From an uncultured Collinsella sp. (lineage in GTDB: Bacteria > Actinomycetota > Coriobacteriia > Coriobacteriales > Coriobacteriaceae): a stretch of DNA of 49,171 bases. Of this stretch, positions 41,430-48,783 are shown in pieces (position 1 is the stretch's first letter; each line of letters opens with the position of its first letter). The position numbers and the translations under genes were made by a program. The stretch spans positions 1 through 49,171 of the forward strand of contig UQPI01000012.1 in assembly GCA_900542945.1 (NCBI GenBank), given 5' to 3'. The notes under the pieces were generated by a model. The model did no database searches. It worked only from the letters and a program-made list of their open reading frames with translations, and was not told where the DNA came from.

Positions 41430-43028
41430 ATGGATCAAAAGGCTTCCGCAAAGGTCCTCGTACTCGACTTTGGTGCGCAGTACGGTCAGCTCATTGCCCG
41501 TCGCGTCCGCGACCTCAACGTGTATTCCGAGATCGTTCCCTGCGACATCTCGGCCGATGAGATTCGCGAAATGAACGCCTCTGCGCTCATCCTCTCTGGC
41601 GGCCCGGCTTCTGTGTATGCCGAGGACGCTCCGTCCATCGATCCCGCCATCTTTGACCTGGGCCTTCCCGTTCTGGGCTTTTGCTACGGCCATCAGATCA
41701 CGGCCGTGACGCTCGGCGGCAAGGTCGGTCACTCCGAGGTGGGCGAATACGGCCGCGCCACCATCACGCGTACGGCCGGCGCCAAGCTCTTTAACTCCAC
41801 GCCTATGGAGCAGACCGTGTGGATGAGCCACCGCGACGCCGTGTCCGAGGTGCCCGAGGGCTTTACCGTTACCGCCAGCACCGACGTGTGCCCGGTTGCC
41901 GCCATGGAGTGCGTCGAGCGCAAGATCTTCACCACGCAGTTCCACCCCGAGGTCAAGCACTCCGAGTACGGTCAGCAGCTGCTGAGCAACTTTCTGTTTG
42001 AGATCTGCGGCCTGGAGCCCAACTGGAGCATGGATAACCTGGTCGAGACCATGACAGCCGAGTTCCGCGAGAAGGTCGGCGACGACCGCGTGATTCTGGC
42101 CCTGTCCGGCGGCGTCGACTCCTCCGTCGTGGCTGCGCTGGGCGCTCGCGCCGTGGGCAAGCAGATGACCTGCGTGTTCATCAACCACGGCCTGCTGCGC
42201 AAGGGCGAGCCCGAGCAGGTGGAGGAGGTCTTCACCAAGCAGTTTGACGTCGACTTTATCCACGTCCACGCCGAGGACCGTTATGCCGAGCTTCTGGCCG
42301 GCGTGACCGAGCCCGAGGAGAAGCGCCGCATCATCGGTACGCAGTTCTGGAAAGAGTTCTTCGCCGTGGCGCAGCAGCTCGAGACCGATGGCAAGCCGGT
42401 CAAGTACTTGGCTCAGGGCACCATCTACCCCGACATCATTGAGTCCGGCGCTCGCAAGACGGGCGGCAAGACGGCTACCATCAAGAGCCATCACAATCTG
42501 ATCCCGTTCCCCGAGGGCGTGCACTTCGACCTTATTGAGCCGCTCGACCACTTCTTTAAGGACGAGGTCCGCGCGCTTGGTCTGGCGCTCGGTCTGCCGG
42601 GTCATATCGTGTTCCGCCAGCCTTTCCCGGGCCCGGGTCTGGCCATCCGCATCATCGGTGCGGTCGACAAGGAGAAGCTCGAGATCCTCAAGAATGCCGA
42701 CGCCATCGTGCGCGAGGAGCTCGACGCCTATAACCAGCGTCTGTTTGAGCAGACCGGCGAGCGCAACTCCGAGCATAGCTGCTGGCAGTATTTCGCCGTC
42801 CTGCCCGACATTAAGTCCGTCGGCGTTATGGGCGACGAGCGCACCTACCAGCGCCCAATTATCCTGCGTGCCGTCGAGTCCAGCGATGCCATGACCGCCG
42901 ACTGGGCCAAGCTGCCCTACGACGTCCTGGCCCGCATCTCCGGCCGCATCGTGGCCGAGGTTCCCGGCGCCAACCGCGTGTGCTACGACATCACGTCCAA
43001 GCCGCCCGCGACGATTGAGTGGGAATAG
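41430..43028 (+). CDS. guaA: GMP synthase (glutamine-hydrolysing)
   Basis: Converts XMP to GMP using glutamine and ATP. The 532-residue enzyme has the full two-domain layout: class I amidotransferase with Cys85 in LGFCYGHQ and FHPEVKHSEYG, then the ATP-pyrophosphatase with SGGVDSS and the dimerisation end finishing PPATIEWE. GAGGGGG precedes the ATG. TATAAC and TACACT around 41350-41365 are promoter candidates. The last 15 coding bases plus the stop are part of a 17-base repeat that marks an integration site. Confidence 0.97.
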   Translation: MDQKASAKVLVLDFGAQYGQLIARRVRDLNVYSEIVPCDISADEIREMNASALILSGGPASVYAEDAPSIDPAIFDLGLPVLGFCYGHQITAVTLGGKVGHSEVGEYGRATITRTAGAKLFNSTPMEQTVWMSHRDAVSEVPEGFTVTASTDVCPVAAMECVERKIFTTQFHPEVKHSEYGQQLLSNFLFEICGLEPNWSMDNLVETMTAEFREKVGDDRVILALSGGVDSSVVAALGARAVGKQMTCVFINHGLLRKGEPEQVEEVFTKQFDVDFIHVHAEDRYAELLAGVTEPEEKRRIIGTQFWKEFFAVAQQLETDGKPVKYLAQGTIYPDIIESGARKTGGKTATIKSHHNLIPFPEGVHFDLIEPLDHFFKDEVRALGLALGLPGHIVFRQPFPGPGLAIRIIGAVDKEKLEILKNADAIVREELDAYNQRLFEQTGERNSEHSCWQYFAVLPDIKSVGVMGDERTYQRPIILRAVESSDAMTADWAKLPYDVLARISGRIVAEVPGANRVCYDITSKPPATIEWE

Positions 43029-43030
43029 AA
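43014..43030 (+). repeat. att-like direct repeat, left copy (guaA 3' end)
   Basis: ATTGAGTGGGAATAGAA covers the last four guaA codons and its stop and is repeated exactly at 45574-45590. The guaA 3' end is a well-known integration site for genomic islands. Confidence 0.75.
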
Positions 43031-43062
43031 CATACGTTCGATAAAATAATATAGTATCAGAT

Positions 43063-43096
43063 AGCGGGCACGGTTTCAATTGAATCCGTGCCCGCT
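43063..43096 (+). terminator. Hairpin after guaA
   Basis: AGCGGGCACGG (43063-43073) and CCGTGCCCGCT (43086-43096) are perfect arms around a 12-base loop. No T-run follows, so termination strength is uncertain. Confidence 0.6.
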
Positions 43097-43182
43097 GCTG
43101 TATGCGTGTCCTTGCACGCCCAATATGCGCCGTAAAAGCCGTCTTCTTCGACGTCAAAGTGAATGCGCTTCGTTTTCGCCTC

Positions 43183-44013
43183 TCAAAATCTTATTTTCAC
43201 GATTTGCATTTTCATCCCGTTGTCACCGACCCTTGCGAGAAACCGGAAAAAGCAGCTGACAGAAGAGTCTCTCAAATCGTTGTAGCCCAGCATATAGCCG
43301 CGACTTGTGACCTGCAGACGGCTGTCCCACGTGCCGATTTCCTTGGCGGCATCCGAAACCGCAAAATATGCCCCCACATCCTTGATTTTTGCAGTCTTAA
43401 GCCATGTTTTTGCGATCATCTTTACCGCCGTCCGATTGGCAGCATCAAAGACCAGCACACTGCCGGGGAAAGCGTCCGCCATCCCCCGCACCAGTTCCCG
43501 GACCTGCTGGGTCAGAAAGTAATAGAACACCCCGGAGGCAAAGAACACCGCCCCGCGGGAGGCATCGATTTTGCTAAACCATGCGGCGTCTTTCAGGTCG
43601 CAGGGGATATTTTGTTCTCGATCCCCGGCGGGCAGTAGCTGCTGCCGCAAGGCAATCACATCCGGGAAGTCCAGATTGTAGATCTTGCATCTACCGTTGT
43701 CGCAGGTTCTGCCGGTGTTGTCTAGCCCGCAGCCCAGATTGACCACCGCCGCATTGGGGTGGCCTTTCAGGTAATCTCGCACCTCGAAAGCAAGATCACT
43801 CTGCCGTGTGGCTACCTCCAGCGCACCAAAGCGCTGCATCAGGCTGCGGGAGTTTTTCTCTGCCTCTGAAAAGTCGTAGTCGATCTGGTCGAGCAGACGA
43901 ACCGCTGTTTCATCCCTGTAAAGGTTCGGGTACAACTCCGTACACAGCTTCCGGGAATACAGCGGGAGGATCAGCGTCTCCTGCACGGTGTTTTTCTCAA
44001 TTTTACATTTCAT
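43183..44013 (-). CDS. SAM methyltransferase of the LCMT/PPM O-methyltransferase type
   Basis: A 276-residue enzyme. The SAM site AVVNLGCGLDNTGRTCDNG with the following YNLDFPDVIALR is the pattern of leucine-carboxyl-methyltransferase-like O-methyltransferases. It is third in a leftward series of methyltransferases inside the guaA-bounded segment, with codon use less GC-biased than guaA. It probably methylates a carboxyl or hydroxyl group of a small molecule. Substrate unknown. Confidence 0.85.
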   Translation of the reverse strand: MKCKIEKNTVQETLILPLYSRKLCTELYPNLYRDETAVRLLDQIDYDFSEAEKNSRSLMQRFGALEVATRQSDLAFEVRDYLKGHPNAAVVNLGCGLDNTGRTCDNGRCKIYNLDFPDVIALRQQLLPAGDREQNIPCDLKDAAWFSKIDASRGAVFFASGVFYYFLTQQVRELVRGMADAFPGSVLVFDAANRTAVKMIAKTWLKTAKIKDVGAYFAVSDAAKEIGTWDSRLQVTSRGYMLGYNDLRDSSVSCFFRFLARVGDNGMKMQIVKIRF

Positions 44014-44128
44014 AGGTTTCTTCCTCAGTGAATAAAAACTGTCATAATTGTCGCCAGCATAGCCGCTATGACCGTCATGCCTATCGCCATGTGCAGGATG
44101 GATGCAAAAATGCCCGTGCTTGATGCCC

Positions 44129-44734
44129 TTACTTCCGCGCCGTGACGCAGAGCCACTTTTTCTTTTTGTGTATCTGCACCTCGTGAAAACCCGCCTGCTC
44201 CAGACATGCCTTTAATTCAATGTCCTTGTAGATAGTCATGCCGCCGATGATCTGCGTCCACCTCTCGTCCTTGTCCGTATCGCCATTGCTTTCGTTGCAG
44301 ATAAGAATTGTCCCGCCTGGCTTCAGCGCCCGCCAGACCTCACGGAAGCATCGGGGCAAATCAGGCCAAAAATAGACGGTTTCAAAGGCCGTGGCAGCAT
44401 CGAAGTAGCTATCCTTAAACGCCATATCCGCCACACTGCCTTGCAGAACGGCGCAACGCCCCTCCTGAATTGCAGTTCGGTTGAGCTTTCTAGCCTTTTC
44501 CACGCTGACGGGCGAATAGTCGATGCCCTTGACGACGCCATGCGGGCATTTTTTCAGCAGCAGTTTTATGTTTGCCCCGCCGCCGCAGCCGCAATCCAGC
44601 ACCTTTGCGTTTGGCGTAAGTCGTAGAAACTGAAGTCCCCACCGCGCCACAGGGCTGTGGCCCAGGTTCATCATGGCAACCATTAGTTTTCCGCCGAGGC
44701 CCACGGGCTTGCGGGTGTTTTCAAAGAACGACAT
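44129..44734 (-). CDS. Class I SAM methyltransferase (UbiE-like)
   Basis: Starts at the ATG at 44734 behind CGGAGGGG (201 residues); ten upstream codons belong to the neighbouring gene. The SAM site is VLDCGCGGGANIKLL, followed by GIDYSP, and the post-I segment ALKPGGTILICNE is typical. The start lies inside the 3' end of the frameshifted methyltransferase upstream, so the two were translationally coupled. Substrate unknown. Confidence 0.87.
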   Translation of the reverse strand: MSFFENTRKPVGLGGKLMVAMMNLGHSPVARWGLQFLRLTPNAKVLDCGCGGGANIKLLLKKCPHGVVKGIDYSPVSVEKARKLNRTAIQEGRCAVLQGSVADMAFKDSYFDAATAFETVYFWPDLPRCFREVWRALKPGGTILICNESNGDTDKDERWTQIIGGMTIYKDIELKACLEQAGFHEVQIHKKKKWLCVTARK

Positions 44735-45349
44735 CTGGCCCCTCCGATTTCGTGCATTCCGCATAGGTCAACGGGAACGAGGCCTTCAGCACCGCGCTTT
44801 TCCGCACCGCCCAGCCGTTTTGACGCAGGAAACGCAGGTATTCCTCGCTTGTCCATCTGCTGTGGAGGGGGAATCCCGCCATACTCATGAAAAAGGCTTT
44901 TGCCTTGCCGGAAACCGAGTTCCCGCGTGGGTGAAGGTTGGCGCGATGAGCACGCCGTCGTCCTTCAGCACCCGCCTGATTTCGTGCAGGGCCTTTTCCG
45001 GATGCGGCACTATGTGAAGTGCGTTGGACACGATCACCACTTCGAAGGACTTCTGTGCATAGGGCAGGCGGAACATATCTTGTACGGAAAAGTGCAGCTT
45101 TGCGGATTGATTGTCCCGCTTTGCTTCAAGGATCATCTTTGCAGAGGCGTCCGTAGCCTCGATGCGCGCCGCCGCATCCACGACGCTCTTTGCGATAAGC
45201 CCCGTGCCGGTGGCAACCTCCAGCACGGTCTTTGCTTTCACCACCGGCCGGATCAGCCCATACATCTTCTCATACGCCGCCCGGTCGTTTCGCATGAAAC
45301 GGTCATACCGACCGGCGTTCTTGTCCCAGAAACCCTCGCGTTCGTGCAT
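44721..45349 (-). pseudogene. Class I SAM methyltransferase with frameshift
   Basis: The first frame (ATG at 45349, MHEREGFWDKNAGRYDRFM) has the SAM motif VLEVATGTGLIAKSV and runs to APTFTHAGTRF before a premature end at 44885. Another frame then continues sensibly as SGKAKAFFMSMAGFPLHSRW, EEYLRFLRQNGW and SFPLTYAECTK, stopping at 44721. A two-base insertion (or one-base loss) near 44925 explains the break. It is either inactivated or a sequencing error. Its restored end overlaps the next gene's start by 14 bases, as in an intact operon. First gene of the trio, behind an operator-like palindrome. Confidence 0.82.
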
Positions 45350-45366
45350 GGCTGTCGCCCCCAAAC

Positions 45367-45384
45367 AGTTAGAGTCATCTAACT
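45367..45384. promoter_or_regulatory. Operator-like palindrome in the methyltransferase promoter
   Basis: AGTTAGA-gtca-TCTAACT is a perfect 7-base inverted repeat. Leftward, the bases just upstream read TGTTATAGTTAGA, so a TATAGT -10 element overlaps it. This is the arrangement of a repressor site (TetR/MarR size). No regulator gene is present in the segment. Confidence 0.6.
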
Positions 45385-45573
45385 ATAACACACGAATCAT
45401 GCAGTAAGATGAGGCTAACCTTCTTTTCTTGGCTAAGACGCATCTCTTCGGTTTTCGCTTATAACGGCGCGAATCAGATACTAGGCTGGAGCTGAAGAAA
45501 GAGCTCGGCGGACAGGTAGGTCGATACCGGTTCCCAGAACGGTGATCAAGCCAATTACACCAGGGCCCTAGTC

Positions 45574-45590
45574 ATTGAGTGGGAATAGAA
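45574..45590 (+). repeat. att-like direct repeat, right copy
   Basis: An exact 17-base copy of the guaA 3' end (43014-43030), 2,560 bp away in the same orientation, ending the methyltransferase segment. Flanking bases differ on both sides. Confidence 0.75.
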
Positions 45591-45598
45591 AATTCCTT

Positions 45599-45647
45599 AG
45601 TTATGGGGGTATAAATTTGATTTCCTTTAGGATACACCCCCATAACT
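45599..45647. repeat. 12-bp perfect inverted repeat next to the right att-like copy
   Basis: AGTTATGGGGGT (45599-45610) and ACCCCCATAACT (45636-45647) flank a 25-base AT-rich loop, eight bases after the repeat. It may be a recombinase-arm site or a terminator. Confidence 0.6.
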
Positions 45648-45737
45648 ATATGAATTGACCTGCTGACTCCAATGAAGATTGGAGGGCAACTGCCAGGGGT
45701 GACGGCCCAGCGAGTGTTATTTTGCGAGCTATGCGCG

Positions 45738-45888
45738 TTGAAAGCGACCTTTCGTGGTATAAACTGCTTGCCGGAAGCCGCGGCTTTCAGAGTACGGCTT
45801 ACGTGTACGTTTAACCTCCGTGGGCGACGGGGTGCCGCAAGGCGTAGAATATCGCCCACCTGTAGGGGCCTGCAGCGATGCGGGCCCC
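45738..45888 (+). ncRNA. Highly structured leader upstream of the ToxN/AbiQ-like gene
   Basis: Four consecutive hairpins can be drawn: GAAAG..CTTTC (from 45740), GGAAGCC-gc-GGCTTTC (about 45773-45788), GTGGGCGA..TCGCCCAC (45820-45859, with an inner GCC-GCAA-GGC) and GGGGCCTGCA-gcga-TGCGGGCCCC (45865-45888; GNRA loop, one G-T pair). There is no open frame. It ends 24 bases before the GTG start. A type III antitoxin RNA usually occupies this place, but the tandem repeats expected of one were not found. Confidence 0.45.
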
Positions 45889-45912
45889 ACTTCGTATGAA
45901 GAGGCGCAACCG

Positions 45913-46362
45913 GTGAAGGTCGTATCCATCTCCCAGGACTTCTTCGACCTCGTCGAGGGCGACCGCGAGCTCATGCTTAAGCACAATCTCCCCTGCATCG
46001 TGGTGGTGAGGCTACGTTTCCGCGGGAAGCGCAGGGACTTCGCCGTACCGCTGCATTCCAACATCGCCCCCAACGTGCCCAAAGACCAGTACTTTGCGTT
46101 GCCACCCCGCCCCACGACGCGCCCCGGCTGCCGCCACGGCATCCACTACATCAAGATGTTCCCCATAACCAAGTCCTACCAGCGCCGCTTCAGGACCGAG
46201 GGCTCGGCCTACTACGAGACGCTCCAGCGCATCATCGACGGCAACACCAAGCGCATTGTCTCCGAGTGCCAGGCGTACCTCGACCGCTACGAGCGCGAGG
46301 GAAGGCCCCACTTCGCCGTCGACATCGACCGTATCGTGGGGCTGCTGGAGGGCGAGAAGTAG
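45913..46362 (+). CDS. ToxN/AbiQ-like (type III toxin family) protein
   Basis: 149 residues from the GTG at 45913 (KVVSISQDFFDLVEGD), preceded by GAAGAGG; the longer open frame runs through the structured leader and is rejected. The order of segments fits endoribonuclease toxins of type III systems: a first strand, the PCIVVVRLRFRGKRRDFAVP sheet with PLHSNI, then HGIHYIKMFPI and a long C-terminal helix. These toxins cut RNA and are held inactive by a repeat RNA made just upstream. Assignment is by pattern only. High-GC codon use, so either ameliorated or native. Confidence 0.5.
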   Translation: MKVVSISQDFFDLVEGDRELMLKHNLPCIVVVRLRFRGKRRDFAVPLHSNIAPNVPKDQYFALPPRPTTRPGCRHGIHYIKMFPITKSYQRRFRTEGSAYYETLQRIIDGNTKRIVSECQAYLDRYEREGRPHFAVDIDRIVGLLEGEK

Positions 46363-46579
46363 GGCACTTCGGCTCAGTCTCGAGCCATGTGGAGTCGCTC
46401 CGCATTTTTGAACGCCGCGTGTGCGTCCCAAATACTTGAGAAACTTGAGAAACAAGCTGTGAAGTGCAGTGGCTCGCCCGTGCCCGTGCATAGCCGTCAC
46501 CATTAGCGTCTACGCGGCGTCGGCTTCAAGTGGAACTGGCCCCACTGCTGTATATGGTTTGCCTTGCTGCACATGGCGA

Positions 46580-46999
46580 TCAATGCCCGCGATGCTTCCG
46601 CTTGCGCTTCAGCTTTCGCTGCTCGAAGCGCGCCTCCGCCTCATCCGCGCGACGCTGGCTTCTTGCTTGAGCCGACTCCCGCTTCATCGCTTCCCGCTGT
46701 GCTGCGAGCGCCTGTTGTGCCTTGGTGCTCACCGCGGGCCGCTTAAGGGCTTTCGCTGCCTCGCGAGCGCGTCGCTTGGGATTCTTCGCGGGCTTGCTTG
46801 TTTCCGTGGCCTCGTCACCGAAGAACGCGAGCTTCGCCCATTTGCTTGTAACGAATTGCAGGATTTCCTCATCGGACGGTTCCGCGCCGAAGACGATGCG
46901 GGCGGCGCCGTATCTGCCGTCCTCGACATGCTCCGCCAGCCCGACCCAGAATTGGCCGTCGTGATATACGGTCAGGGTGGACGACACGCTGATCTGCAT
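46580..46999 (-). CDS. yjdF: YjdF family protein (DUF2992)
   Basis: 139 residues from the ATG at 46999 behind AAAGGAGG. The N-terminal half (LTVYHDGQFWVGLAEHVEDG, RIVFGAEPSDEEI) and the strongly basic, coiled C-terminal half (NPKRRAREA, STKAQQAL, RKLKRKRKHRGH) match YjdF throughout. Its biochemical function is unknown. In Firmicutes yjdF genes are commonly controlled by a riboswitch that senses azaaromatic compounds, and a candidate lies directly upstream at 47020-47115. Confidence 0.93.
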   Translation of the reverse strand: MQISVSSTLTVYHDGQFWVGLAEHVEDGRYGAARIVFGAEPSDEEILQFVTSKWAKLAFFGDEATETSKPAKNPKRRAREAAKALKRPAVSTKAQQALAAQREAMKRESAQARSQRRADEAEARFEQRKLKRKRKHRGH

Positions 47000-47019
47000 A
47001 GTTGGTTCCTCCTTTATGT

Positions 47020-47115
47020 AGATGACCATGCAGAGAAGGGACAACCAAGGAGGCAGGTTACTGATGCGGACTCCCGCACGCCCACGACTACCCGACGGGG
47101 ACTGTGTTTTCATCT
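47020..47115 (-). promoter_or_regulatory. Candidate yjdF-type riboswitch
   Basis: The leader between a TACAAT -10 element (about 47127-47132, leftward) and the yjdF ribosome-binding site is closed by AGATGA (47110-47115) pairing with TCATCT (47020-47025). Inside are conserved-looking segments CCCCGTCGGGTAG, GGGAGTCCG, AACCTGCC and GGTTGTCCC. CAGAGA at the 5' end can instead pair with TCTCTG (47031-47036), giving two exclusive folds. Assignment rests on gene context and partial motif memory. Confidence 0.5.
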
Positions 47116-47159
47116 CTGGTGGTTGGATTGTAGCATGAGCGAATGCGCATTGACCTCGC

Positions 47160-47396
47160 TGCCGGCATGCTGTGACTGGTCGAGGGTTTTACCAGGAATG
47201 GGGAAAGCCGGCACAGGAGCTGCGCCCGGGCGATGTGGTCAACATCGCCCCGGGGGTGAAGCATTGACACGGAGCCGCGCCCGACGGCTGGTTCTCCCAT
47301 CTCGCGCTGGAGGTTCCGGGCGAGGAGACCTCCAACGAGTGGTTGGAGCCTGTGAACGACGAGGATTATCTCAAAGCGACTAACAAAGAGGCTTAA
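47160..47396 (+). pseudogene. Cupin-domain protein remnant
   Basis: In the frame ending at 47396 the sequence reads GFYQEWGKPAQELRPGDVVN then IAPGVKH, a stop codon, HGAAPDGWFSHLALEVPGEE and on to NKEA. This is the C-terminal half of a cupin with the usual Trp (TGG) replaced by TGA at about 47265. The N-terminal half is missing or scrambled upstream. A dead fragment. Confidence 0.8.
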
Positions 47397-47740
47397 GCAC
47401 CGTCGCCCACCCGCGCCGCCGAGAGCAGTGCGCCCAAATCGGCCTGGATTGCCTCCGCCTTGCTTCCGAGCTGCAAGGGGGCTGAGTCGCCCGAGATGTT
47501 TACGCTCAACAGATGCACATCCGGCAGCTTTGCGGCCATGCTCCAGAACGGGAGCGTGATGATGCCGGGGGTCATCTCGCCCACGCCAAGCTCCAGCAGC
47601 AGCACGCGGCCAGCTCCGCGCTCGTGCACGAAGCGCTCGTATCGTCCGAGGCTCTCGCGCCATGTCGCACCCTGCAGAAACGTGTCGTCGCGCACCCACG
47701 GTACAAGATACTGGTTTTCCGTGCGAAAACGCTCATGCCG
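47393..47740 (-). pseudogene. Sir2-like deacetylase C-terminal remnant
   Basis: The leftward open frame reads ENQYLVPWVRDDTFLQGATW, then RVLLLELGVGEMTPGIITLP, FWSMAAKLPD and a normal-looking C-terminus, the last third of a Sir2-type NAD-dependent deacylase. The NAD-binding part is absent: a stop at 47741-47743 and unrelated sequence precede it. Four bases overlap the cupin remnant end. A fragment, not a functional gene. Confidence 0.75.
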
Positions 47741-47874
47741 CTAAATTGGGCGACCGCCTGTACTGCAGCGGGATCATCCGCCCGAGCGATCCCTTAATCC
47801 GTCGCCCGTTGCGCCAATCGGCAGAAGCCACGCGTGGACGCTAATCGCTCGAGCGAATCGTCGTCGGTTTCCGT

Positions 47875-48783
47875 TTAACGATTTCTTTTTCCGCTATTAT
47901 CCGACCCTCGGACTTCCTCGTGATAGAAGTAGTCCACGATCACCGGATGCCCCTGCGGGACTCTGCCATAAGGCATTTCGTTGTCCACAAAGGGGCAATC
48001 GTACTTCTTGGCCATTTCCTCGGCTTTTACTTCAAGCGCTTCAAAATAGCTACGGTTGCGCTTGTTATAGATCTCATCGTAAAGCGGTACGAGATCGGGA
48101 TGTTTCTCGGCGATATAATCCAGGATCGCTTTTTTGAAACCACCCCGAAGATTGAGATTTTCGAGCCAAAACAAATCGCACCGATCCTTTACTCGCTCAA
48201 AAATCATCTCAAAATCCGTGATGCCGGGAAATACCGGGGACACGAAGCAGACCGTACGGATACCTTCGTCATACACCTGCTTCATAGCAGCGATACGACG
48301 CTCGATGCTCGACGCGGAGTCCATATCGTTCTTGAAGTTCTCATCCAGCGTGTTGATCGACCATGAAACGGTCACTCGTCCAAGCCTCTTCAGCAGATCG
48401 ATATCCCGTACCACAAGATCGGACTTTGTGCAGATCAGAATATCTGCATCGCTGCCAATCAGCTGCTCCAGGAGTTTCCTGGTATTCCAGAATCGCTCCT
48501 CCTGTGGATTGTAGCCATCCGTCACAGAACCGATAACCACCCGCTGTCCAGCGTATTTCTTCGGATTCTTGATTTCCGGCCAATGCTTCACATCAAGAAA
48601 GGTGCCCCATTCCTCCTTGTGTCCGGTAAAGCGCTTCATAAAAGAGGCATAGCAATACTTGCAGGCATGCGTGCAGCCTACATAGGGATTGACCGAGTAG
48701 CCGCCTACCGGCAGGCTGGACTTGGTCATGATGTTCTTTGCTTCCACCTCATTGATGAGGATTCCATCGATCACTTCCGCCAT
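47875..48783 (-). CDS. Radical SAM mobile-pair protein B
   Basis: 302 residues from the ATG at 48783 behind GGAGGTG. The radical-SAM cluster motif is C37-THA-C41-KY-C44, with VIGSVTDGYNPQEERF and the WSINTLDE strand typical of the SPL-related family found as a mobile pair with a DUF5131-type protein. Predicted to bind 4Fe-4S and SAM and start radical chemistry; the substrate is unknown. The start overlaps the end of the partner gene by 13 bases. GC content is clearly below the chromosome, supporting recent transfer. Confidence 0.9.
   Translation of the reverse strand: MAEVIDGILINEVEAKNIMTKSSLPVGGYSVNPYVGCTHACKYCYASFMKRFTGHKEEWGTFLDVKHWPEIKNPKKYAGQRVVIGSVTDGYNPQEERFWNTRKLLEQLIGSDADILICTKSDLVVRDIDLLKRLGRVTVSWSINTLDENFKNDMDSASSIERRIAAMKQVYDEGIRTVCFVSPVFPGITDFEMIFERVKDRCDLFWLENLNLRGGFKKAILDYIAEKHPDLVPLYDEIYNKRNRSYFEALEVKAEEMAKKYDCPFVDNEMPYGRVPQGHPVIVDYFYHEEVRGSDNSGKRNR

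Noticed and set aside
41277..43157. 626-codon leftward frame opposite guaA
   Set aside because: Antisense shadow of a certain GMP synthase gene.
44025..44207. Small frame between two methyltransferases ending in a hydrophobic helix (MAIGMTVIAAMLATIM)
   Set aside because: The hydrophobic part from an ATG at 44090 is only 21 residues and has no ribosome-binding site; the rest overlaps the neighbouring gene. It could be a small membrane peptide, but evidence is too thin.
45450..45540. Short open stretch reading RLELKKELGGQVGRYRFPER before a stop
   Set aside because: About 26 codons between stops with no start signal. It may be the tail of a lost gene at the island's end but cannot be assigned.
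45592..45912. Tandem-repeat antitoxin array before the ToxN-like gene
   Set aside because: I looked for direct repeats of 20-50 bases and found none, only hairpins.
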